DNA of 59,290 bases from Phlebiopsis flavidoalba (lineage: Eukaryota; Basidiomycota; Agaricomycetes; Polyporales; Phanerochaetaceae): the NCBI GenBank assembly GCA_035772785.1, contig JAOCPU010000092.1:1-59290 (forward strand). Reading direction: 5' to 3'. The notes below the pieces were generated by a model. It made no database searches. It worked only from the letters and a program-made list of their open reading frames with translations, and was not told where the DNA came from. This document shows, one piece after another, positions 1 through 11,740 of this stretch (the first letter of the stretch is position 1; every line of letters begins with the position of its first letter). The position numbers and the translations under genes were made by a program.

Positions 1-3182
<3,182 letters not shown>

Positions 3183-3226
3183 CCCCCTTCCCTAATTTTT
3201 ATTGGAGCGTGTACAAATTATATCAG

Positions 3227-3272
3227 TTAAGGTGTTCCGTATTAATTTACTACCCTTAACACCGATCCGATC
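3227..3272 (+). promoter_or_regulatory. plasmid leader motif, copy 1
   Basis: The phrase TTAAGGTGTTCCGTA, an AT spacer, CTACCCTTAACACC and GATCCGATC recurs with small changes at 4018-4062 and 47358-47400. In those two places it lies 17-20 bp upstream of the ATG of a plasmid gene. AAGGTGTT and AACACC can pair as a hairpin. Its repeated position upstream of genes suggests a promoter or translational leader; this is inference. Here it precedes only a pseudogene. Confidence 0.5.
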
Positions 3273-3740
3273 TTTTTTTTTTTTTAATGAACAATACGGT
3301 TTTTAAATAATATTGCTCATTTTGTTGGAAAAATGGTTATTATATTTTCGGCTACAATTTTAGTAAAATATTTGTTAAATGTTTATTCAATACAATTAAC
3401 GGATTTTTTTATTATCTTAAAATAATTTGTTTTTTAGGTTTAATAATTAGTTCTATCTCAGCTCTAGATTATTTAATTAAATTAATACTATATCATATTT
3501 TAAAACAGATTCGAATGTAACTATTTCTAAAAATTTACCTAAAAAAAAATATCTATTTACTTAAATGATTTAAAAATATTAAGTAAATTAGAAGAATCCT
3601 ATCCTATGTTTTTTTTGTCTATAATTTTGTATTGTATTTAATTATATTCTTTATTCTTATTTATATTTTTATTGTAATATAGTTTATAGTGTTAAACAAA
3701 AATATGTTATACTCAAATATTTTTTATCTAATTATTCTTC
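3270..3740 (+). pseudogene. decayed orphan membrane-protein ORF
   Basis: No intact frame is present. Short frames give hydrophobic stretches (near 3430-3480, LGLIISSISALDYLIKLILY) followed by a hydrophilic part (KKKYIYLNDLKILSKLEES). The 3' end resembles the end of the orphan ORF at 37996-38738: both have a phrase close to ATAGTGTTAAACAAANNTGT and then TTATACTCAAATATTT. I read it as a degenerate relative of that gene. It follows a copy of the plasmid leader motif at 3227-3272. Function unknown. Confidence 0.45.
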
Positions 3741-4017
3741 CATCCGAAGGGAATGGGAGTGGAGTGAGTATTTATAGGTATACTTTCAAATTTTGTTTCT
3801 CTTGGTAACAATTACGTAAAATTAATCCCCCACTCCCTTAGGACCCTTAGGGAGTGGTGCAGATATCTCCAGGTTATTCACGTAAACTGGCATCCGTAGG
3901 GGAAGTAATAGCAATCGCACTGGTGTTAACGGGAAGCGGATAGTTGTAATATCACTATTAGCCTAGGAGCCGCAGCCGCAGCCGCAGCCGTCATGCACGC
4001 GTACTCAAAACAATCAG

Positions 4018-4062
4018 CTAAGATGTTCTGTATATAAATACTACGCTTAGCACCGATCCGAT
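4018..4062 (+). promoter_or_regulatory. plasmid leader motif, copy 2
   Basis: This copy reads AGCTAAGATGTTCTGTA, an AT spacer, CTACGCTTAGCACC and GATCCGATC. GCTAAG and CTTAGC can form the stem, with compensatory differences from the TTAAGG/CCTTAA stem of copy 1, which argues for a selected RNA or DNA hairpin. The ATG of the 272-residue ORF follows at 4080. Confidence 0.55.
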
Positions 4063-4079
4063 CTCTTTTTATTATATCA

Positions 4080-4898
4080 ATGAAAAAAATTAATGAATAT
4101 TTATTAGGAAATAATCCTAACCTAGTTGGTACAATCGTCGCTTTTAGAAAAGGATTAATCAAAAGTAAATATCTTGAATATGAGGATAAAGCAATGAAGG
4201 ATTATAAATCAAAACATTACTCTCCAGAATCATATTCAGTGTTACTATACTTTGATCATAGAATAGGACAGATAACAAGGTACTTGTTCAATCCAAACTT
4301 GATATATTGGAATAAAAAACCTAGTATATTAAATATATACACTAAAAATAGTAACTATCTACATTCTAACGAAGTTAAATTACCAGTAACAAATGTAGAT
4401 TTCTATGAAGAAAACGAAGATGAATTACCTATCGATAAAAACCCTAACTTTGTGTATAACGCTCCCAAAGACGTGGTAGATAGTTCCCCTACAATAGTCA
4501 TAGATCATGGTTACAAAGGACACAGAGATGAAGAAGGTTTTAAATTAAACTTTAAATTGCTCTACGATGGTAAAATAAGTAAAGATATGATCTATTTATT
4601 TATACATCAATTATTGAGTAACTATATTCTATCAGGGTGCAATGTTACTCCCTACTGTGACATGGAGTTCATATATAACACCGATAATAGTATCCCGAAA
4701 ATATCTAAAATTCCTATGATCGAGTATCCACATAAAGACGGTGTGGTTTATTATCCTAAATCTATTAACATAAGCTCTATAATTAAAGAAGGTGCAAGTA
4801 AACACGATATCACATTTGTACAAAGAGAGCTTAATGAACATCCTCAAGTTATTAAAGACCTAAGAATGTTTATTAATGGGGAGTACTGTACAGAATAA
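4080..4898 (+). CDS. hypothetical plasmid protein, 272 residues
   Basis: This is an intact frame of unknown function. It is hydrophilic and rich in Asn, Lys, Asp and Tyr, with no membrane helix or signal I can see and no motif I recognise. It starts 17 bp after the plasmid leader motif and is the only copy in the window, whereas most plasmid genes here have relatives. It heads a run of + strand plasmid genes (4080, 5285, 6153, 6573) that ends facing a - strand DNA polymerase. The context points to a replication or structural protein of a linear plasmid, but nothing in the sequence decides this. Confidence 0.65.
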   Translation: MKKINEYLLGNNPNLVGTIVAFRKGLIKSKYLEYEDKAMKDYKSKHYSPESYSVLLYFDHRIGQITRYLFNPNLIYWNKKPSILNIYTKNSNYLHSNEVKLPVTNVDFYEENEDELPIDKNPNFVYNAPKDVVDSSPTIVIDHGYKGHRDEEGFKLNFKLLYDGKISKDMIYLFIHQLLSNYILSGCNVTPYCDMEFIYNTDNSIPKISKIPMIEYPHKDGVVYYPKSINISSIIKEGASKHDITFVQRELNEHPQVIKDLRMFINGEYCTE

Positions 4899-5032
4899 GA
4901 AATTCTTAGAGAATAGAATACTAAGATTCAACGAGTCAGTAGAAAGATTCTATAATACCAATAAATCTTAGAATATCTACTCTAAAGTAAAAGTGTGTGT
5001 ATGTATATAACATAAACATTATTATCATATCC

Positions 5033-5109
5033 GGGAGACAAAGAATGGCTTCTTTATAGTTACAACACAACATTTACTCTCATGATGGTTCAATTCCATC
5101 TGTCTCCCA
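5033..5109 (+). tRNA. tRNA-like element in plasmid block
   Basis: Perfect seven-base ends, GGGAGAC and GTCTCCC, enclose a good T-arm (GATGG TTCAATT CCATC). The 5' arm AAGAA TGGC TTCTT has an unusually short loop, and I find no convincing anticodon stem. It lies between two plasmid ORFs. It may be a degenerate tRNA or a tRNA-like RNA processing or replication signal. Confidence 0.4.
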
Positions 5110-5284
5110 TAAACTCCACTCCCATTCCCTTCGGATGGAAGGAACAAAGTGCCTATATGTTTTTAAGGTACATTTAATTGGTACTAAATATTATTATTAC
5201 TATTAAAATGTCCTTAATCAAATTTATTACAAAAGAAATTGGTACAATTATATTAATATTCCTTATGGTGTATATCTCTATACT

Positions 5285-6121
5285 ATGTTTAACATTATGT
5301 TCAATAAGTTTATATCTAATGTTATTAGTTTTTTATATCTTACATTTTATATGTGGGTAGATTTGTATCATACTTTAGATAAACCCATAAAATGGGTACA
5401 AGTAAGATATGATGTAGATATCTCTATAATGTTTCTAATGAAAGTAATATTATGGATGTTCTTTATTCAAGTTGTAGTATTTACTATCACATCATTCGCA
5501 TTCCTTTACTACTGGTACTACGAAGTATATACTGTCAATGAGTCATTTATTCCTACTGTTATATTATTAAGTAACATTAAACAGAATAGGTTATCACTTA
5601 AATCATTACAAGATAAACTAGAGAAACTAGAGAAAAGTAAAAAACCTATCAGTGACAGCCATCAAAAAGAAGAAAATTCTAACAATAAAGACTCAGAGAA
5701 CATCATAGTTAGAATTAGAAAAGGTGGTGCTCCAATGCTATTCATATTATCTACATTACTTACATACGCTAATAGAATCCCTATTATCAATAGACTGACA
5801 GGATACATAACTATGAAATATGCTAATACTAGTTGGCTACAATTACTTATTAGATTAAGAAAATTGTTTATTATATTTAATGCAGTCATAGGTTTAGTAA
5901 CAGTCTTTAAAGTTACAGGGTATAGTTCTGACAATATGATAGCAGGGTTTTATGGTCTTGGAGGAACTTATATTGAAATGTTTACATCATTCGTGAAAAG
6001 AAGAACATTCTATTATTTAGTAGAATTATTTGATCATAAAGTAGTCCCTAACGTACCAAATAACCCACCGGTAGTTGGTGGCCATTCGGTGCAAAAGAGA
6101 GTACTTGGATCACTCCCCTAG
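5285..6121 (+). CDS. plasmid membrane protein with coiled coil, 278 residues
   Basis: Predicted membrane segments lie at about residues 10-25 and 45-75. A heptad-like charged stretch follows (SLKSLQDKLEKLEKSKK, about 104-120), then a Lys/Asn-rich linker, a conserved RKGGAP turn and further hydrophobic segments near 150-215. A broken relative at 38990-39350 keeps LKALQEKLDKLEKSS and RKGGMPSLF. The end of the gene is a 36-bp GC cluster (6107-6142) that also occurs at 16411-16446. Other possible starts exist; 5285 is the first ATG of the frame. Function unknown. It is first in a three-gene module repeated at 38990-40086. Confidence 0.65.
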   Translation: MFNIMFNKFISNVISFLYLTFYMWVDLYHTLDKPIKWVQVRYDVDISIMFLMKVILWMFFIQVVVFTITSFAFLYYWYYEVYTVNESFIPTVILLSNIKQNRLSLKSLQDKLEKLEKSKKPISDSHQKEENSNNKDSENIIVRIRKGGAPMLFILSTLLTYANRIPIINRLTGYITMKYANTSWLQLLIRLRKLFIIFNAVIGLVTVFKVTGYSSDNMIAGFYGLGGTYIEMFTSFVKRRTFYYLVELFDHKVVPNVPNNPPVVGGHSVQKRVLGSLP

Positions 6122-6152
6122 GTGCACCTAAGGGTAGGGGAACACAAAACCC

Positions 6153-6476
6153 ATGATCAATGATGGAATGAGTAAAATAATGGAACTATCACAGAACCAA
6201 GACTTTTATAAAGGTCCATTCGGTAATAATACTAACTCTAGCACTTGGTCCTGGACTTCTATCTTGTATTACGGAGGTATAGGTATTTTATCCATTGGTA
6301 TATTATACATAGGTTACACATTATATTATGAACCATCTTACATCTATGATCTATTTACCGAAGGGTGTGGTATCGACCATAAAGGAAAAGGTGTAGAAAA
6401 ATTAGGTAGAAGAGGACTTAAAAAAGGTTTAAAAAAATTTAAATTAGATCGAGATAATGATCCTTCCCTTCCTTAG
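6153..6476 (+). CDS. plasmid one-pass membrane protein, 107 residues
   Basis: A polar N-terminus ends in NNTNSSTWSWTSILYYG, then one strong membrane helix (IGILSIGILYIGYTLYY, about residues 47-63). The C-terminus is very basic (GRRGLKKGLKKFKLDRD). The relative at 39375-39590 keeps NSSN..NWSFVSILYYGS and the helix. A helix plus a basic tail suggests a membrane protein that contacts nucleic acid or another protein; this is inference. The stop lies in a GC-rich cluster (6466-6510), so the original frame may have continued toward the next gene. Confidence 0.6.
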   Translation: MINDGMSKIMELSQNQDFYKGPFGNNTNSSTWSWTSILYYGGIGILSIGILYIGYTLYYEPSYIYDLFTEGCGIDHKGKGVEKLGRRGLKKGLKKFKLDRDNDPSLP

Positions 6477-6572
6477 GATCCTTAGGGCTTCCCTAAGGAT
6501 CCTAAGGACGGAGATGTAGAAATCTTCGATGCTAGAACTGAAGGTGTCTCAGATGTCATAGAAGATGTCATA

Positions 6573-7271
6573 GTGCCTAAGGGCGTAGAGGGTGTAGCAA
6601 GTAAAATAGGTGCTGGTGTCATAGGATTCTATAAAGGTGTATCTAGAGCATTGAACCCTTTCACATACTTACCTAGAAACAATTATCATGGTATGAGCCA
6701 TAGTGATTTTCTTAGAATACAGAGTGATCATCATACATCGGTAAATACATTATACCCATTTACACCCCATAATCCTTATGACTCACTATGGAAAAAACTG
6801 AGATTATCTATATTCGGTGAAAATTTGTATGAAGAGGATGTCAGAAATATGGCATTAAATGTGTATCATAATAATATACAGAAATTGCTACAACCTACTA
6901 TTGACGTGGATAGATTTATTAGACCAAGTATTCAAATAGATACAGTAAGTGGTAGAATTACTCCTATTACATCAGTGGGTATTCCAGTGACTATGAGTAG
7001 TAACTCTATCTATGATATGAACACTGTAGCTAATATTAGTAGTAAACTAAATACAGGTTGGAGTTCAGTTGTCCCATCTACACCCATCGCCTTAGGGAGT
7101 GGTACCGACGGAGCAAGTACATCGTTTGATCCAGCAGTTCTATCTGATAGACTAAGTAACATACCTGACCAAGAAGATGTCAGTGCGTGGTCTAGTGCTA
7201 TAGATAATAGTAAAGGGTTCATTCCCCCTACCGAAAATAAATATGATATATTAAGAGAAGTTAATATTTAA
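6573..7271 (+). CDS. plasmid protein with NPYDSLWKKLRLSIFGE motif, 232 residues
   Basis: The N-terminal part is a Gly/Ala-rich segment (GVASKIGAGVIGFYKGVSRALNPF). The signature NPYDSLWKKLRLSIFGENLY lies at about residues 67-86. The rest is Ser/Thr-rich and hydrophilic without membrane helices. Relatives sit at 39600-40086 (NPFDSYFKQWRIYLLGE) and 52885-53236 (NPFDSWAKQWRIHLFGE). A GC cluster contributes the residues PKGVEG at the start, and the frame is open upstream, so the real start may be earlier. Unknown function; a structural protein of a virus-like plasmid is possible but unproven. Confidence 0.6.
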   Translation: MPKGVEGVASKIGAGVIGFYKGVSRALNPFTYLPRNNYHGMSHSDFLRIQSDHHTSVNTLYPFTPHNPYDSLWKKLRLSIFGENLYEEDVRNMALNVYHNNIQKLLQPTIDVDRFIRPSIQIDTVSGRITPITSVGIPVTMSSNSIYDMNTVANISSKLNTGWSSVVPSTPIALGSGTDGASTSFDPAVLSDRLSNIPDQEDVSAWSSAIDNSKGFIPPTENKYDILREVNI

Positions 7272-8642
7272 TTCATCGTGATACCCCCAGATTACCCATT
7301 TAAATTTAAGAATAGTAAATCTATTTACAATATTGAAGGCTTTAATTAAAAGTGTTACTGTTAAGCTTCTCCCCCATTCCTTCGGCTCCTAAGGGAATAA
7401 ACAAAGGGATGTATAATATTATACGTTTTGGTACCAGTTTCTAAGTTAATTTAGATGATATTATTTTATCAGGAGTTATTACATAAGGTTTAGTTCCTAC
7501 CATTAACCCATTGTGATCATAAAGTATTTGTCGTTTATTTTCCGTAGGGATTAATTCGTAAGTCTGGTTAACAAGGTTAATTGTAGAGTCAGAAATATCT
7601 CTAAATGATTTAACTTGGTTTAATACTAGGGATTTATCTTTATGTAGTAAAGATTTAAGGTCATTGAAGTTAATGTCAGCTTTATGACTTAATCCTTTGA
7701 CTTTAACAATCTCAGTCCCATCCTCCAATATAAGTCCGTAGACTTTTGGTGCCAGGAATACTCCTTCTTTAACTTTATATTCTAATTTAAATTTACCAAT
7801 TTCTTTGTTATTAACCATGAAGTCTGGAAGTGGCTTATTTAAAATTAAGCTATCAGTATCCATGTAATAAACTTTTGTACCTGTTTCAACACAATGTTTA
7901 ATTGTAACCCCCATGTTCACTCTCGATACACCCGCAGTTTCTGAAGCCGACGAAATTGAACCTTTGAAGTTTTTCATAGCCTCATCATGTTTAAACGGAT
8001 TTAAATAAGTTGCAATAGATTTAATATCAGTTAACTCTGTAACTGAACTTACTTCCACATCTTTTCTTTGGATTAACTTAGTTATCTCTGCTAATGTTAA
8101 TATTGCTGTGGTTTCTAATTTATAATCCTGGCCCATTTTACCATAAAGTGAATTAAGCAACAATTTGGCAATAAAATATCTTGGGTTAGTTTTGGGTGTA
8201 TTACATTTCTTCCCCTAGGACTCGTAGAAATGTGAGATAAAATCATTGAATACATATTCTCTGTTAAATAAATAACCTCTTAATATTTTAAATTTGTAGC
8301 CGAAGTTATCCATAGCGTTATAGATTTCTGTAGATGAGTATACATCAGTCCACTGCCCTAACGGGCTTACAGTTCTGAAACCGTTGTCAGTTTGTACCCT
8401 TGTTTGTAATACTGGGTGATCAAGGTTGTCTGGAGTTGTTACCTCTACTTACTCCCTTAGGAACAAGAACCCATAAGGTCTATTCATAGGATCTTTAGGT
8501 TAGGTTCAAATGTAAAGTTTTTGATTGAATGAATAGAGTTTATATCACCTTCGAAATAGATAGGATTACCAACCGGCATTAAAGAAAGCATAGAGTGTGG
8601 GTAAAGAGAATTAACATCATAATAGTATAAATCATGACCATG

Positions 8643-8652
8643 TCCTAGGGGA
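8643..8652 (-). repeat. 10-nt GC element in dpo copy A, near Pol A
   Basis: On - the coding strand reads ATTCCT, then TCCCCTAGGA, then CATGG. Without the 10 nt the protein reads VYIPHGHDLYYYDVNSLYP, matching the VYIPHN of type 3 polymerases. With it the frame shifts by +1. The same insert occurs at the same place in copy G (48983-48992). The insert lies between codons. Confidence 0.8.
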
Positions 8653-8758
8653 AGGAATATAAACATCCACATGTCCACCAGTATACGATTGTTTGATAAA
8701 GTTATATGGTTCCCCAGTAATAATGGGTAATTTAACCTCAGGTTTATAGTAATTAGTG

Positions 8759-8768
8759 TCCTAGGGGA
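8759..8768 (-). repeat. 10-nt GC element in dpo copy A, upstream site
   Basis: On - the coding strand reads TTCCT, TCCCCTAGGA, CACTAATTAC. Removal gives LALKSFLTNYYKPEV in one frame with the sequence on both sides. Copy G carries the identical insert (48867-48876). Here the insert falls after the second base of a codon. Confidence 0.8.
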
Positions 8769-9019
8769 AGGAAAGATTTTAATGCTAAGCTGCTTGTAGT
8801 CGGGGTATTTTTAAGAGATACACCTAATGTGCTTGTAACTTCCTCACTAAATTTAGTTAATATTTGATGAAGAACTTTACAGTCTTGTAAACAGTATTTT
8901 TATAGTCTCATCTTTAAGACTCCAGTTTTTACCTTTATATGATTTACAATATGATTTATATTCATTAATATCTATTCCATCAAAGAAATTAAAGGCAGGT
9001 ACTGATCCTACGTAATCTG

Positions 9020-9029
9020 TCCTAGGGGA
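9020..9029 (-). repeat. 10-nt GC element in dpo copy A, absent from copy G
   Basis: The coding strand reads ACTCCCT, TCCCCTAGGA, CAGATTAC. Removal gives NTPSDYVGSVPAF, aligning with NPLDYVGDIPAF of copy G at 48610-48650, which has no insert. The element falls after the first base of a codon, and reading straight through meets TAG inside it. This filled and empty pair defines the insert length as 10. Confidence 0.85.
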
Positions 9030-10139
9030 AGGGAGTATTTACATCATTAACGAATAGGTATGGAAATGTACCTTTTTGATCAACTCCGAATCCTTTAGCC
9101 AATGATTTCAAAGAACCTTGTATTAACAGTAATGAGTCCCTAAATTTAATTTTAAAAGTTCTTGGTTTAGATATACTAATCTCAATGAAATCGCTTTCTC
9201 TTCGGATCATGTCTAATGTATATTTTATGATTATCCGAGTACATAGATAGAAATTTTAATAAGAATATTGAGTCAAATTTAGAGAAATTGTGAGCGTAGA
9301 CGATGTATCCATCGTATTTATAGAAATCACCTTTTTTTAGTAAAGATTAATTTAATAGCTGCAAGTAGCATTGCCCCAACAGTTTTATGGTCTGATAAGT
9401 AGAAACTGAATTTATTTCTACCATCAAATACACAGATACAATAAGGAACCATTTTATTATCGATAGTTCTAGTCTCGATATCCCAAGTTAGGAATTTATC
9501 GAATTTAGTTTTAGTGGGATGTGATTTCATTAAGAATTTGAAGTCTTTACTCTCAGTTTTATGTGTAACTACACTATCTATGAATTTGTAAGTCATTTTG
9601 TTAATCTCTCTAGTGAAATTAACGTATGAACCTTTATCTGAAATGTCCTTGAATTCAAGAAGGATGTTATCATCGTTATCGAACTCGGATATTCTTACTA
9701 TGTTATATCCTTCGAACATCTGTATCTGATAAAGGAATTGATCATCATCTTTAGTAAATACAATTATAAGATTATTAGAGTCATGGCTTATAACTTTACC
9801 CCAAGTAATTACATTCATAGTATTTGGTAGATCGTAACCGAATATTTTAGTCGTAGGAAGAGTATATTTGTCTTGTGGTTCATGGATAATTGTTTCTTCG
9901 TTTAGTAGTTCATCTTGAGATATTAATTTGTATTTGAAATGGATGTTTACTAGTTCTCCGGATGAGTAGTCGTTACTTTTGAATGATAGGAAAGAGTTCA
10001 TTGTTCTAATAAATCTTTGTAAGTCAGAACTTGTAACTTTAGAAGCTTTGGATAATGATTTCATTGCTCCACCTTCGTATTCCTTCCATCCCATAGGAAC
10101 TAAGGCGATAGGCGATGGACTACTATTAATAAGGCGAAG

Positions 10140-11740
10140 AATTTATTGTTTAAACCTGATAATATTAAATTATTAAACGATTTTATCAAGTATTCAAAAC
10201 AAGATACTTTATGCTTACTTAAAGCACTACAAACAGCTTCCCTTAGGACCAAGGTGCAATATTATAATGATTATAAAGTTGATATTACTAATTGTTTATC
10301 TGCTAGTAACATGGCTATGAAAATATATAGAACCAACTTTATGACCATTCCAATACCAATTCTACGAGATTCAGAAGATAGATTCATTAGAGATAGTTAT
10401 TGTTCCTAAGGGAGTGGTGGTGCTACGGATATATACTCATGTGTGGTTAAATTACTACATTATATTGATGTGAATAGTTTATACCCATTTTCTATGCTTA
10501 AACCTATGCCTTTGGCTTTACTCGAAATTATTAAAAATCCTAAAAAACTAGATTTAAATAACTTCTTTGGGTTCTTGTTCCTAAGGGAGTAAGTAGAAGT
10601 TTACTTACCGAAGGGAACGAAAAGACCTATGTTACCACTTAGACACGATGGTAAAACTATATTCCCGACTGGTACATGGGTTGCTACATATTTCAGTGAG
10701 GAACTTAAAGCTGTACTAGATTTAAACTTAGGCTATCAATTTAATATTATCGAAGCTCATAGATATAGTAAAGGTGATATATTTACTAAATTTGTAAACC
10801 ATTTCTTCGAAATTAAACGAAATAGTACTGGTTCCCAAAAATTCCTAAGTAAACTATGTCTGAATAGCCTGTACGGGGGATGTTTGGGAGACGACAAGAT
10901 GTATCTGAGGTTAAAGTTGTGAATACTGATACTTTAATCGCTTTAAGCGCAAGTAGAGTTATTAATAATATAACACCTTTAAGTAATGATAAATATCTAA
11001 TAAGTGTAAGCACTAACATTAACACTGAGTTACTAACTGAACTTAACTCATATATCCTTAGTTCCTAAGGATCCTAAGGGTGTGGAAGAGAAAGTAATTA
11101 TACTAGTGTTAACACACCTATTAATTCTAATGTGGCCATTGCATCTGCTGTTACAAGTTACGGTCGAATATTAATGATGAAGTATAAAATACTTGATTGT
11201 GTGGTTTTTATAGTGATACGGATTCTTTATTTACTACGGATTTAACTCCGTTTACACATTTAATTGGAGATGAGTTGGGCCAATTTAAAAATGAAATGGA
11301 AGGTTTATCTATTAATAATATTATTGATAGAGCTATGTTCTTGGGAATTAAACAATATGGCTTTCAATACACTGATATGTCGGGGAACTTGGTATGTAAA
11401 TCCGTATTTGCAGGGGTCAAAAGAAATACACTGTCTTTTGAACAATTAATATCTCTGTTTAATGGTGGTAGTGTGAGAATACTTCATAAAGATAGATTTA
11501 TTAGATCTATGACTAATTTCAATATTAAAATTAAAGATATGGAAAGTATTGTAAAAATCAATAGTGACAAAGAGTTAGTTGATAATGAATACTTACCTAT
11601 CAATGTACAGTTGGCTGACTATGGCTGTTCGATCAAGCCATATCTAAACAATATTAATAACACCTACACTAAAATTATTAAATTACAATCAGAAACCCCC
11701 AGATTATCCCGATTACTCGTAATATGAATAACGAGAACAC
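10140..11740 (+). pseudogene. dpo: family B DNA polymerase, type 2, copy B, 5'-truncated
   Basis: The copy starts inside the gene at Exo III (YSKQDTLCLLKAL) and lacks Exo I and II. It continues through the SYxGGATDIY motif (10390-10430), Pol A (YIDVNSLYPFSM, about 10460), Pol B (KLCLNSLYG, about 10852) and Pol C (SDTDSLF, about 11212). It ends near 11727. Breaks include in-frame stops within GC elements at 10403-10414 and 10580-10591, both shared with copy E, and a 43-bp cluster at 11054-11096. Small indels occur near 10875 and 11200. The junction with inverted copy A lies at a GC cluster. It is probably not functional. Confidence 0.75.

Larger units (their letters stand above)
7441..10094 (-). 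pseudogene. dpo: family B DNA polymerase of linear plasmid, type 1, copy A
   Basis: Protein-primed family B polymerases copy linear plasmids with terminal proteins. Reading on -, the frame at 10094-9327 carries Exo I (FLTWDIETR), 9210-9022 the next exonuclease part, 8678-8484 Pol A (YYYDVNSLYPHSM) and 8163-7441 Pol B (LLNSLYGKMG) and Pol C (YYMDTDSLI). It matches copy G (47419-50043), about 60% identical by eye over the first 230 residues. Breaks include three exact 10-nt inserts (9020-9029, 8759-8768, 8643-8652), a 12-nt insert with an in-frame stop (8450-8461), and another element at 8211-8220. The N-terminus is lost at a GC cluster at 10085-10110 that joins an oppositely oriented type 2 polymerase. 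Confidence 0.8.

Noticed and set aside
3720..3900. CRISPR-like or tandem array of CCTTAGG repeats
   Set aside because: The GC elements are dispersed and irregularly spaced, with no constant repeat-spacer unit; they are mitochondrial GC clusters.
8643..8652. Programmed +1 frameshifting at the CCCTAG of the decamer
   Set aside because: It fits one phase only (site 9020). The other sites put the decamer in other phases without a stop in the same position, so one slippery codon cannot explain them all.
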